Shown here: positions 44,601-56,465 of the stretch, one piece after another
Layout of the letters: each line of letters opens with the position of its first letter
Numbering within the stretch: position 1 is the first letter of the stretch
Assembly (NCBI GenBank): GCA_030407085.1
Contig: CM059582.1
Coordinates: 87,312,501-87,376,500, forward strand
Reading direction: 5' to 3'
Origin: Trichopria drosophilae
Lineage: Eukaryota > Arthropoda > Insecta > Hymenoptera > Diapriidae
Length of the DNA: 64,000 nt
Notes under the pieces: generated by a model
Told to the model about the DNA's origin: nothing
The model's input: the letters and a program-made list of their open reading frames with translations, nothing else
Database searches by the model: none
Made by a program: the position numbers and the translations under genes

Positions 44601-44866
44601 CAGGCCTGTCGACGCGGGTACCCGACGAGCAAGCGGTGAGGGGAAGGTACCCCACATTTCTAACGACTCAAACTCATTTTGCGCACGCAGCTAGGAAAAT
44701 AATATTATATTAATTTCAGAAGAATTATTACATGTTTAAAGGCGTGAAAGTGTGTGGGAATACTGCTAAACAGTCTCCACCCACTTCACGTACCAGTCGT
44801 TGCGATAAGGTATCATCCCGTACCGCTTGCTGCGATGGGTACCCGTAATCCGCGTCGACAGGCCTG
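44601..44866. mobile_element. MITE with ~45-bp palindromic ends
   Basis: The left end CAGGCCTGTCGACGCGG...GGGTACCC...GCAAGCGGT is mirrored at the right end. Flanks CTGTATAAGA (44591-44600) and CTGTAGGAGA (44867-44876) match at 8 of 10 positions, a plausible eroded 9-10 bp target duplication as made by MULE-type elements. No ORF inside. Confidence 0.7.
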
Positions 44867-44876
44867 CTGTAGGAGA

Positions 44877-47800
44877 ACATGGGACAAAGTGGGATGCGGG
44901 GCAAAGTGAGATTCTACCGAACCGTTTTATATGAACTGATTCTATATTTTTATTTATATTGTTTGTTGACTTATGAGTCGATCTAGAAGAAATTCAGAAG
45001 TACTTTCCAATTTTCGCACATTCTTCGCAAAAGTTTCGAACAAGCTATACTAAATTGTGCTAAACTTTAAAATTTCGTATATTTCTATCGGTTGTAACTA
45101 TCAATAAATTGAATGCAATTGACACAAGTACGTAAAATCGTACTTTATGGATTAAAAACAGTCCCTAAAGTGCCTACCTTACGGACACGTGTATCAAAAG
45201 GTGATTTTGGATACTTTACCGTAATAAACGTCGTGATTTTATCAAAATGCGTTCTTGATTTTCCTCCCCCTCCACACTCCCAGGCATTTTTTAATCAAAA
45301 CGATTCCGATGTTGAAATAAAGGAAAGCCGCGAACACTTCGTAGCTGAAGAATATAGCCAAAAGCTCTTACTCGATGGCCAATTGAATGAAGAATATTTT
45401 CATTATAAAACATTTTCGCAAAAGTGTTACATAATTCTTATAGAGCACCGCAAAATTTTCCCGCTTTTTTCCTCTCCTCGGGTCGCCCGGTCATTCGCAT
45501 AGTCGAGGGCCCTTAACACGAACAGAAATGTACATGTGATCATTGCAGCTCTAATTGAAACCGAAAAGGAAGAATATATATTTGCAACTCATTTTCGGTT
45601 ACTGCAAACTATGCCAAATAGGCAAACGGAGTGCGAATTCTTAAAATGCAAAAATAGAGGAACATCGATATAAGAATCATCGTTATAAGGACCGATCGAT
45701 ATAAGAACACATTTTTTATCATTGTAGTGACTATGAACGTTCTAGATATATCCCCTCCACATAAAAAATCCGTACAGAGTTACTGCGTCTCTCGCCCCTT
45801 TTTAAACGCATGTATTTATTTTTCCCAGTCGAAAAATTGTCGAAATATTCAAGAATTGTGAAGTTTTAATTCACCCAAAATTTTGTCAGATTTTTCGCAT
45901 CTCTTACCGTTTTCGGTACATTTTAATTTTCCAAATTTTGTAATCCTCTTGCAGGTCGGAATTAATTAACTAGATATTGTCCCCTTTATCGACAGGGTCA
46001 ATTGTGATATGCCGTTTCAAATTGCTTAAAGTTGTGCAATTTTTAATCTACAATTTGAATTTTCTCCTGGGTCGAAAACGACCTATGACTCGGGATTAAG
46101 AGTTAATAATTTTGAAAATGTTTAATGTAATGCCGGGGCAAGAGAAGGGTAAGCTTCACTTCCGCATGAGGTTGAGAAAATAAAGAACGATATGTGGGCA
46201 ACATTTTATTGTAAAATATCGACGAACGACACGCCTCTGCACGATTTTTGCCCAATATTGTTTGGACTTTGTGGACTTTGTTGCGGGGGATTCACTCAGA
46301 AGTACAACGAGTGCTTCAACAAAACTATTTGGCAGTTTTCCACAAAACACAGTTTTTGCGCCTCCAACGTTATTACGATTGCAGCATGTCTTCCCACCTG
46401 CATTTTTAACGAAGGTGTTCACCTGTTTTAAAAATTATGACCATCATGGGAATTACCACACTGAAAAAAAATTAGTAATTTTGACTAAATATCCAGTTGC
46501 CGATTAGCACCTAAATATTTCGTCAATGCAACAATAAATTAATGCTTCCAACTACATCATGATACCGATTCAACAACATTTAGTTAATTCAACTAAAATG
46601 TAGTTGGCATTGCTTAATATTTGTCTGCTAACAGGCAACCACATATTTGATAAATATTACTACTTTTTTGTTGTGATTGCATCGGCCAGAATGCACACTA
46701 TTTCGCTTGCACTCGCGACGAAGAGCTTATCAAAGACGCGGAGCGGCGATCGCCATATCAGTCAATGGAGGAAAGGACTGCCCGTAAAATAGAAAAATTA
46801 CAAGATCAACTCAATTTTGAGGAAGCCGAGGGTCTATTATATGGTCCTGGAATAGCTGACTAGCGTAATTAAACTGTCATGGAATGGACTACAATTACAC
46901 CGATAGGTTACATATTGGATTTTTTATCCACAAAAGTATGACAAAAATATTCCGTATAAACGACACAACATTTTTCAAACGGATTTTTTGTTTCAGACGA
47001 TTTTTACCGTCTTTGGAAGTTTACGGCCTTTGGAAGAGTCTGCAGCGCGGTCCGAGTTTCACGCATTAACCTCCGTCCTTGCGTGTACTGTCTTCGAAAA
47101 TGCATTAAATCATTCGAAAATTTCGAAAATTATCTTCAAAGATGTATAAATATATATGAAAAATATCCAGTACCTATGTTCTTTCATTAAAAAAATATCC
47201 TCAAAATTGCCTATTTTTTATACAAGTGATGAGACTAGACCCTTAATTAGTATTATTTTTTCTTTAGAGCAAAAATGAGTTACTTTTTTTTTAGGGCAAA
47301 AATATATGAGTTTAACTCGTATTTGCTCTGAACATTGAGTAACCCGTTTTTGCTCTCAGCGTTTATGTAACTCGTTTTTGCGATTGAAAATTAATCCAAT
47401 TGTGTTCTCAGCGTGTCAAATATCTCACTGGAAGTTTGTTCAACCCTAAACATCTCTAGAGACTTATTGTCCTTGAGCTGACAAGAGTACAGTTACCGAT
47501 ATACTATTATTTATAAACAAAAATAATTAAACGACTGCTGTTCAAATGTTTCATGCTTTTGTAGGCTTCGCCTGGTAATATACTATCGTGTACTAAATTT
47601 CAAATAATTTTATCGATAATTGGCCAATATATGACGATTCATATTTTAAAAATGTAATTAAATGTCGTGTTTTAAATTTTTTAGTTTTTTAGTGACTGCA
47701 AAGACGTGTTTTACAACCCGAAATACGTGAGAAAAAGTGGCATGTATTTTTTTGTAGGCGACTGTAATGTCGGCTGTAAAAGTCTCCTATTACCGACTGT

Positions 47801-48140
47801 AGTCGACTACCAGTTTTATCTGCTTTAAATCACAGACGGGATTAAGCTCCAAATGTAAAATTTGGATAAATTTTACACTTATCCAAACCAGAATTTCAAA
47901 TTTTCTTTTTATCAATCTTAAACTATTCAGAATAGCTGCTTGCATGTAATGAAAAATAATAATTTAAAATTCAATTTTGTCATCACAGTATCTGTGATTA
48001 ATCTATATCTGTGTTTTTTCAACGACATGAAATTTCCAATTTTTAATTTTTGCTTTTAACAAATAATTTTTGTCAAAACGCATTGCAAATCCTTTGCTGC
48101 GGATTTCTCCTTTCTCATGGACAATATTGTGCAGAATCGT
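44877..48140. other. Intergenic, no convincing gene
   Basis: Contains a 129-codon open frame (45113-45502) and several under 90 codons, none with recognisable domains, start context or conserved neighbours. Repeated GAGTAACTCGTTTTTGCTCT-like motifs of both orientations occur at 47268-47400. A CACTGAAAAAAAATTAGTAA motif at 46470, as at many insect MITE ends, lacks an identified partner. Confidence 0.35.
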
Positions 48141-48349
48141 TGCATTTCTCAGTGATGATTGGATGATTCTTTGGAAAATGCACCATGTCCATTTTTTCGA
48201 TCGTATAAAAGGTTAAATCTAGTTGTATAATTGCTGTCGTAAACATGCAGAATTTTTTTTCTCGGAAACCATGGGATATAGAAGAAAATCGCAAGAGATA
48301 CTCTTTCTTGGTAATTAAACATAATATACAATAATATTTCTTTCATTAT

Positions 48350-48590
48350 CATTGTGTCTTTGAAAATTTGGCAAAAAGAAAGCAACTTAAAACACCTTGG
48401 ACTCACGCAATATCGAAATTTGGCCGGGAAAGAAAGTTTCGAAAATCAACACAACGAAAGGCCAAATTTTCAATATAATATGGCTTCAGCGTGATTTTCT
48501 CTTTGTCCTTGGAAATTTGGTAATAAGAAAGCAAATTAAAATACCTTGGACTCGCGCAATATCAAAATTTTAGCCTTTCGGGGGGTTTTG
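48350..48590. repeat. Two-copy direct repeat (~85 bp)
   Basis: A block with AAGAAAGCAACTTAAAACACC and TTGGACTCACGCAATATCGAA occurs at about 48365-48425 and again at 48520-48575. Confidence 0.65.
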
Positions 48591-49129
48591 ATTTTAGGAA
48601 CTTTGTTCCCCGGCCACGAAACAAACGTCAGATTTGTAATCAGCGGTCTCAAAGAGCCTCAAATAATGAGTTTCGTATAAATAGAATTACGTTTCTACTT
48701 GATTTTGTCAGATTTTGAAAAATGTACAAATTTTTCGTCATATCGACCACCATTTTGATAGTAAGATATAAAAGTAAAAAAATGTTTTATGAAAGATTCC
48801 TTTAGTAGATATACTGAGTGCACGTTTCTGCTACATTTTGAGGCAATGGAAATGCGTTTTGGCAATAAAATGTACGGCAAACAACAATGAATACGTAAAA
48901 AATGTAAAAATATGATATTTTTGCACAAAAAATTAAAAATTTATTGAAAATCCTTATTTTATGACTTTTTAAACATAACATAGAAAAGAGTAATCCTGAA
49001 AATTACCTCTACAAAACTTGGTTTGGAAAAAATGGTGGTACAGCCCCGTACTTAAGATATCGAAAAACGGTGAAACACGGGTTCCATTTTTTCCTAAAAT
49101 ATATCATTTAACATTTAATTAATCATTTA
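48591..49129. other. Intergenic, no gene seen
   Basis: AT-rich; short open frames only. Confidence 0.4.
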
Positions 49130-49640
49130 AAAAATCAAGTAATATTTCACATTTATGTCGGCCATCTTGGATCCACCATTTTGAATTTACAAAATCTGAC
49201 TTCAAATTCGTAATCAGCGACCCAAAAAATTCCCGAGTACCAACTTTCATCAAAATCAAGTAAATTTTTTACATTTATGTCGGCCATCATGGAACCGACA
49301 TTTTGAATTTTCAAAATCTGATTTCAGATTTATAATCAGCGGCCCCGTAAACCCCCGAGAACCCAGTTTCATAAAGTTTGGGTAATTTTTCGCATTTCGG
49401 TCAGCCATCTTGGATCCGCCATTGTGAATTTTCAAAATTTAACTTCAGATTCGTAATCAGCGACCCCGAAAACCCCCGAGTAACAATTTTCAGCTGTTTT
49501 CCGTATAAAGAAAAATGTGCGCCGCACATTTTAATAAATTTAGCAAATTTACAGCCGCCATATTGGATTCGCCATTTTGACGACAGATTCGGATTCAGCG
49601 ACCCAAAATATCTTGGTATACGAAGTTTCACGCAAATTCA
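49130..49640. repeat. ~120-bp tandem repeat
   Basis: Four to five units each with TTATGTCGGCCATCTTGGAT, CGCCATTTTGAATTT and TAATCAGCGACCCCGAAAA, at about 49155, 49275, 49400 and 49550. The last unit follows a ~40-bp insertion. Open frames on both strands across it are repeat artefacts. Confidence 0.8.
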
Positions 49641-49789
49641 TTAAGAATTGTAAAAGTTATTGCAAAATGCGTACACATATGATCCATTACGACGTTTGTC
49701 AATAATTTTTTTTGTACATATATGATCCATTACCTTTGAAGTGGTTAATAATACATTTTTCTTAAAAGGAATTCCCTGATAATTCAGTA

Positions 49790-49985
49790 AAATATACTTT
49801 CGGAACTTTATACCTTCGGGAATTTTAAATTCGGAAAATTACATTTCGGAAGTTTAAATTTCGGAACTTTTATATTCGGAAAATTTTACTTTCGGAACAT
49901 TGAACCTTCGGTATTTCGGGATTCGGAAGATTTTCATTCGGCTTAATGTACCTTCGGGTGTTTTTTCATTCGGAATTTTGACCCC
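49790..49985. repeat. TTCGGAA-rich short-period repeat
   Basis: About a dozen TTCGGAA or CTTCGGG motifs spaced roughly 14-20 bp and separated by AT-rich spacers. Confidence 0.75.
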
Positions 49986-51230
49986 CTGCCATGTACCCCA
50001 TATGTGTAGAACATGAATAAATATACCTATATCAAAATAATACGTATATATAAGTGTTTTGGGTTTAAAGGGGTTCTGAAGTAGTCAGCCGGTAAAGTAG
50101 AGATTAATTCTGGAAAATATAAATATAATGTAACTGAATCGATTTTTCAAAATTCGAGCTCTGTTCAAGTGACCCTACAACAACTCCTGAAAAATATCAA
50201 ACAGATTGAGAATTCATCTAGAATTTTCCAAAATATTGTGTAATATGAAGCACTTCAGGGTAAAAGTAATAACCATTTTAAATTAAATTTTCCTGGATGT
50301 ACCGGGTACTGCGTTGCGTACTTGTTGAGTGTTCAATGATTACAAGAAAAATCTACGGTGGGCCAGGAAACGGTAGGTCTGTCTGCGCGATACGTTTTTC
50401 ATCAGAGGAAATTCTTGGAAACGGGTTCAATATCGCCAAAAGAACAGAACACTTTCCGGTCTGTTGTCGACAAATATTCTGATTTCTCATTTCAACCGAT
50501 TGACATGCCTATTCCGAATTCTCGGTACTACCTCCCGCTTCGAATCTGTATCGCCAAACATTCCGTCTCTTTGCCGGTCCTGTGCAGAAAAAATTTTACG
50601 GCAACCCTTTCCGAATATTCATAGGAAAAAACCGGACGTACCTGCACATCAAAATGCCGGAAACTTTTCCGATAAGTTTCCTGCACCTTTACGGTCCTCT
50701 GCCGACAAATTGCTGTCTGGGTATATATGGGGGATATGCAATGTGTCATTTCACAATTTAACCTCAAAACTGTGATTGCGATATTATTAACCAGCCAAAA
50801 GAAACATTGATAAAACACGCAATAATGTTTACAATTTATCACCTTGTGATTTCGAAATACATACATATGTACTGCAATTGGCGAAAACCGATATGCGAAA
50901 TCACGACATTTTAATTATTTTCTGATTTCTTGCGAGATTGGCCTATAAAATGCATGTCGCCACTCTCGGGTTTCTCGCGAGATTCTAGCGATTTTGAGTA
51001 ATTCTCGGCAGATTATCGCGCGGAACCTGACAACGATTTTAACAGGGAGATGCAGAAATTATTTCGGCTGGAACTGAATTATGTGCATGGCATAAACAAT
51101 AAAGGCATAAACTTGAATGGACTTTCATTCTACATTAGTGCAAAGTATTCAAATTTTTATAGGGTGATAATAATTTCTTCGTCATGGAGGCTTTACGGAT
51201 AGTAACCATCCTTCGTCATACGAAATTAGA
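49986..51230. other. Intergenic, no gene seen
   Basis: Moderately AT-rich; open frames up to 112 codons on both strands at 50360-50870 overlap each other and have no recognisable product. Confidence 0.35.
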
Positions 51231-51237
51231 TAAGAGC

Positions 51238-51312
51238 GAGCGTAGCGTAGTGGTTAAGGCGTTAGCGTAGTAAGCGAAGGACCCGGGTTCGATTCCCCAC
51301 CGGGACGAGCGT
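51238..51312 (+). repeat. tRNA-like SINE head
   Basis: GCGTAGTGGTTAAGGCG is a good A box and GGTTCGATTCC (51288-51298) a good B box about 40 bp apart, in a 75-bp tRNA-sized unit with a CCGGG...CCGGG T-arm-like pairing. The acceptor stem does not pair well and no intact anticodon arm is evident. A downstream GTTTTCGAGC motif resembles the tail of the unit at 23968, so a SINE is preferred over a working tRNA. Confidence 0.6.
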
Positions 51313-51583
51313 TTTTCTTATTTGTTTTCGAGCGTTACTAACTTATTTGCGATCGTTGTTATTTAAGCAACAAAAGTAGAAAAAAATAATTAAACATCAT
51401 TTTCACATGAAATTACATATAATCGTATAATACATATAACAGAAAATGTACATAAATTAAACAAAATATGACGATAATTCTCAAAATTTGTTTCGTTTTT
51501 TTGTCAATTGGCCGGAAAATTTCAGGAATATTTTAAATATTTTTGCCAAAATATTCCTTCGGCGAATGTAATATTCTGGATGC

Positions 51584-52165
51584 AAAGGGCATAGGGAGAT
51601 AAGCATGTGATAAGTGCCCCCGCGCTAAATAAGCTCAAACATGCATTAAAAATCGGCATTTGTGTGTCAAAAAGAAACCGGAAGTATTATTCCGAAAAAT
51701 TAATTTTTCGAGGAGTTATGGAGAGGGAAAGAAAAATAAAAAAAGTTGATTTTCTCGAAAACGGTCCAGCCGATCTTGACAAAAAAATATATGATGTGGT
51801 TATTAATAGGGGTATTAAATATAATAATTTTCAAAGTTTTTTGGCACATATAAAAACAAAAAAAAATTTTTTAATTTTTCAAACATTTTTTTTTAGCCGT
51901 TTTTTTAAAGTGTCACCTTCATTTTTTTTTGCAAATACATTCTACATCTATCAAGTTTAATATATATTTTTTTCAGATTTTTAAAAGATATACTTTTCGA
52001 GCAAAACCTAAAAACCATAGTTGCAACACCTGGCGGGTACAGAGCGTGTATTGCATCGTCATATTTGTGGGATATGTTATAATGTTATCTTTCTGTTTGT
52101 GTAAGAACAATTTACATATTGAGTTTATCGTCTTTGTTATATAAAAATCGGTCACTTGTCCGGTG
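51584..52165 (+). repeat. Left TIR of the 4.3-kb transposon
   Basis: Shares GATAAGCATGTGATAAGTGC, ACCGGAAGTATTATTCCGAA and GTACAGAGCGTGTATTGCAT with 55310-55891 in inverted orientation. Confidence 0.85.
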
Positions 52166-52289
52166 AATATTTTCACCTATCATTGACCGGTTGTTGTACT
52201 GATTGATGTATAATTATACATTCTTTAGCCGACAAAAATGTTTTGTCGTTGTCCGGTTCTTACCGCGTGGAGGTAAATGTATAGGAAGA

Positions 52290-52440
52290 ACCTTTTTTTG
52301 TTTTTTTTTTTCGTTTTTTACTTTTTTTTACTTTTTATTGTTATTTGCTTGTTTTTAATTTTTTTGTTTTTGGCTTTTATGTGTTATCATTGTTTTTTGT
52401 TTTTTTTTCTTGTTTTTTTTTGTGATTTTTTTTCAGTGGT
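52290..52440. repeat. T-rich low-complexity tract
   Basis: Long runs of T broken by G, C or A, downstream (on the minus strand) of the transposase stop. Confidence 0.8.
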
Positions 52441-52476
52441 AAAAATAAGTAAGTGAAAACAAGTGGTGAAACGGAT

Positions 52477-54363
52477 TCAGTCTTCTTCGCTATCAGACTC
52501 AATCACCGGTATTATTTTATCCGTTTCAAACAACTCGGTTAAAATCTCAGCTGGTTTGATAATTTTTGACAAATATCGTGCATGTGAAAAATAATAAATG
52601 ACTGCGGCAATATGGGAACAACAGCCGACCGTTCTTCTCCCATTAGCACATTCGCATGTGTAATCCATAATACCAGAAATGCCGACACTGTTTGGATTAT
52701 ACCTTAAGAAACATCTGTAAGTATAGCGATTAATATGACGAGATGGAACTTTGAATTTTAAAACATTCATATCATCTTTTACATATTCAATTTTCAGTTT
52801 GTTATCCTTATTGAGCATTTCCGCCAGATAAGATACAGTTTGAGCAAGCTGATAGGATCCTTTAAATAAAATTTTCAAGTTTTTCTCTGTTAATTCTGGA
52901 AAATCCAAAAGGTCATCTGTTGTAATGCTTGGGAAAGGTAATTTCCGACGTCCATTCCTTTCTACTTCACCAGCTAAAGTAGATTGCACATTTTTTTGAC
53001 TGTGCATTCTGTGAAGAATGTCACTAACTGTATCTACGTTGGAATTCAACCTTTTTCCAAAGGTATTATTAAGGAAAGATGCAATTCTGAAGTGAGATTC
53101 AATTTTGGGTAACAGTTTGTTGTCAATTTTTTGGTCAAGCAGGTGATATTTTTGTTTAAGGACACCATGAACAGGTTCAACTGCCCATCGAAGTTTTGTG
53201 ACAAAACGGGAGTCATTAGATTCCTCAGTGATCAGTTGTTTCCTTTTACCTTTCAAAGCAGGCATTAAAACTTTGAAATTTTTTTGTTCGAGTTCATCTT
53301 TTATATCGCGAAAACCACGATCAAGAACAAAAATATCACCCTCTTGAAGCAATTTTTGCAAACCGTTAGGATCTTCAAGAATGTTTTGTAAAATCTGGGC
53401 GTCATTTACATTAGCAAGATACGGTCCAAGCATGTCGACAATATATCTGTTGTACAAATTGTGAACGGCTTACAAAGAGGAACTTTTTTCTGTCCAGAGA
53501 AAGATTTCCTTTGATATTCGTTATTTGTACTTTTCTGGTGTCGAGCATACGTGCCATCGTAAATTAAGAACAATTAATCATAAATATCATATAATTGTTT
53601 TGATATTTCGGTTGTATGATTTTGAATAAGGTCATGCCTACTCAGGGCGTTTATGCCAAACCGAAACGGCAAAACATCAGTTTCAAAGGATTTCATTACG
53701 CTATTTGAAAAATCTGAAACGTCGTGCTCATTTTTCAACTGCAAAATGGAAGCTATCATTGCATTTGAATTTCCTGACCGTAATTCAAATAAAAAAACAA
53801 CAATACATTGAATGACCGAACGGGTTTGACTATTTCTCAACGAAATAAGCATGTCTTTCACAACAATAATTTGTTCCCAATTTAAACCTATGAAAGTTTT
53901 TAACTGTTTTTCAGAAAGACTGTATTCACCCACTTTGTCAAACAACGTTTGACAAATCACATTTTAATGAAAGGGTTCCTATTATCTTTGAAAATTCTAA
54001 CGCCGTAAGACTAGTAGTACTAGAGTATGGTTTAATGAGACCGAGATCTTCTTCATATATTCTATTTTTTATTATATGAGAACGACAACACCGGTTACCA
54101 GATGGAATACAAATTTGTCTTTTAATGTAAGATTGCATACGAGCGTTCTCAGGAATAACGCGTAAATCATTTGTAGATCCACAAATGCAACACGATTTAT
54201 GCGTAGCAACAGTTCTCTGAATAGAAACTTCAATGCGTTCAATATCAGGAATCACTTCTTTTGGTTCTAATTCATTTTGAAATATTTCATCATTATCATT
54301 ATCGTCTACTACATTATATACAGAATCTTGTGCGCAATTCAATTCCGAATTTTCCCTACGCAT
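52477..54363 (-). pseudogene. DDE transposase with N-terminal Cys finger and C-terminal SWIM-like finger
   Basis: Catalyses cut-and-paste of the 4.3-kb element. Reading from 54363: acidic N-terminus, CCICG...CCRSH zinc module (about 54185-54100), and a shift near 53950. Then a helical region, an in-frame TAA at 53574 directly before IYDGTYARHQ (first Asp), VLDRGFRD (second Asp, near 53315) and RWAVEPVHGVLKQ (Glu, near 53175). A SWIM-type C-x-C...C-x-H finger ends it (YTCECANGRRTVGCCSHIA, near 52610). The order DDE core then SWIM finger is familiar from arthropod and cnidarian DDE_Tnp_4-like proteins. One stop and one or two shifts (near 53460 and 53950) are its only breaks, so it is a young pseudogene. 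Confidence 0.78.
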
Positions 54364-55309
54364 TTTCTGTCTGCAAGCAAATAATCTGCATGCTTGACAG
54401 ATTATATCATCGACATCTATTGTTCGTTGCAGCGATTCTGAAAGAGAATTTGCTCTTTTTCATTTGCTACTTTTTCTTTTTTCCTTTAATATTTATCAAA
54501 TACCTTTCGCAGCCAGCACACTTAAGATTTATCCGCTTAACGAGAATCTTATCCATTTATTCAAAATTCTAAACGTTAAAGATTTATTTCTATACACCCC
54601 AGAAGCTGGAAAACAAATATCATTCAAAATTCAATCCTATTTTGTTACCTCACCCAAACCGAACTTATATCACATGATGTCCTACTTCATTCTCAGGTTT
54701 CCTGCCCCTCTAGCGCTGGCTGGCATAACCAATAAAGTATCAGATAGAGTAGGAATCGAATGAGGTGTCTCCGGTCAGCAGTAGGTAATGTCGAAATTCT
54801 CGAACGCAGTCGCATAACATTTCATATAATAATAAACGCTGTCTTGCACGTCGCGTTATTTGTGAAATTTCTTTTCGCAATATTTATTGCAAAGACAGAA
54901 AAAGTTATCCAGGGAAAGAGACATGATATGGTTTTTTTAGTATTATTTGGCATTTTATGTCTTGTATACAGTGTGTGTGTATGTGTATAGAATATAATAT
55001 ATTATATTATTACATACAAAATTAGAATTATTTACGTCAAGTTTTTTAAATGGGAAATGAATACGATGAATACAAGTGAATAATGTCTCTGAATTAAGAA
55101 CAAGAAAAAAAATCAACTGTACCTATATGCATGATTATAACTTCATTTATTATGCAGTCCATAAGTGAAAACTAATGAATTCTTCACTGAACATGCAACA
55201 CATGCATGTTTTTTATTAATAATAAACGCCCTTCATGTTTAAAAGTTTTACTTACGGTAAAATACACTTCTTTACAAGAGAATCAAGTTTTAGAAATGAA
55301 AAGAATTGA
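54364..55309. other. Transposon interior 5' of the transposase, noncoding
   Basis: AT-rich, with a TG/TATA simple repeat near 54967-55005. It may hold the transposase promoter; no other gene seen. Confidence 0.4.
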
Positions 55310-55891
55310 ATGAACAAGTGACCGATTCTATATAACAAAGACGATGAGCTTAATATGTAAATTGTTCTTACACTAACAGCAAAGAAAACATTATAACATA
55401 TCCCACAAACATGACGATGCAATACACGCACTGTACCCGCCAGGTGATGCAACTATGGTTTTTACGTTTTGCTCGAAAAGCATATTTTTTAAAAATCTGA
55501 AAAAAATATATATTAAACTAGATAGATGTAGAATGTATTTGCAAAAAAAATGAAGGTGACACTTTCAAAAAACGACTAAAAAGATTTGTTTGAAAAATAA
55601 AAAATTTTTTTTTTGTTTTCATATGTGCCAAAAAAATTTTTTAAATTATTATATTTAATATCCCTATTAATAACCACATCATATATTTTTTTTTGTCAAG
55701 ATCGGCTTGACCGTTTTCGAGAAAATCAACTTTTTTTATTTTTCTTTCCCATTCCATAACTCATTGAAAAATTAATTTTTCGGAATAATACTTCCGGTTT
55801 TTTTTTGGCACACAAATGCCGATTTTTAATGCAAGTTTGAGCTTATTTGGCGCGGGGGCACTTATCACATGCTTATCCCCCTATGCCCTTT
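55310..55891 (-). repeat. Right TIR of the 4.3-kb transposon
   Basis: Inverted partner of 51584-52165. Confidence 0.85.
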
Positions 55892-55966
55892 ATTAAAAGA
55901 TAGATACAATTATTAAAAAAGATCCTCAAAAATAAAAGTTTAGAAAATTAAAAAAGATTATCAAAA

Positions 55967-56389
55967 TTAGAAATTTATAAAAAGACCCGTTGCTCTTAAA
56001 TATTCGATCACTTCGTTATTGTCCACATAATTTGAATATTTTTGCACAAGAGGTAGTAGTTGTGATTCCATTTTCACTCGTAAGTGGCTGCTACTCTTTT
56101 TAATTTTTGGCCTAACTCCAACTGACGAAGCATCGCTTGTGTCGGCTAGTTCCTTCTGTAATTCTTGAAGGAACGCATATACACTGGGATGATTTCTTCC
56201 CACAACTACATGAAATCTATTATGACATCCTTCTGCCAAGTTATTAGTACGAGAGAACTTTTGGAGAACGGAATCATATTGGTTCCAGATGGACGGATGA
56301 GAGCGGGGTTGTGTGGCATGTCGTCTATCTCTCGCTGATCTCCCCAAAATGTAATTAATCTACATAATATAAGATATATTGATAGAAAA

Positions 56390-56465
<76 letters not shown>

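Larger units (their letters stand above)
51584..55891. mobile_element. 4.3-kb DNA transposon with ~0.58-kb TIRs and SWIM/DDE transposase
   Basis: Inverted ends begin AAAGGGCATAGGG at 51584 and 55891. They match over about 51584-52165 and 55310-55891, with diverged poly-T/A runs. Between them lies a minus-strand transposase gene. The flanking bases do not give a clear target duplication. The protein layout is of the ISL2EU/DDE_Tnp_4-related kind. Confidence 0.78.

Noticed and set aside
45113..45502. 129-codon gene
   Set aside because: No domain, start context or splice signals; AT-rich intergenic sequence yields such frames by chance.
49401..49644. Short coding frames on both strands at 49.4-49.6 kb
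   Set aside because: They fall entirely within the ~120-bp tandem repeat and mirror each other.
51236..51312. Functional tRNA gene
   Set aside because: A and B boxes are good, but the acceptor stem does not pair and no intact anticodon arm is seen; a SINE head is more likely.
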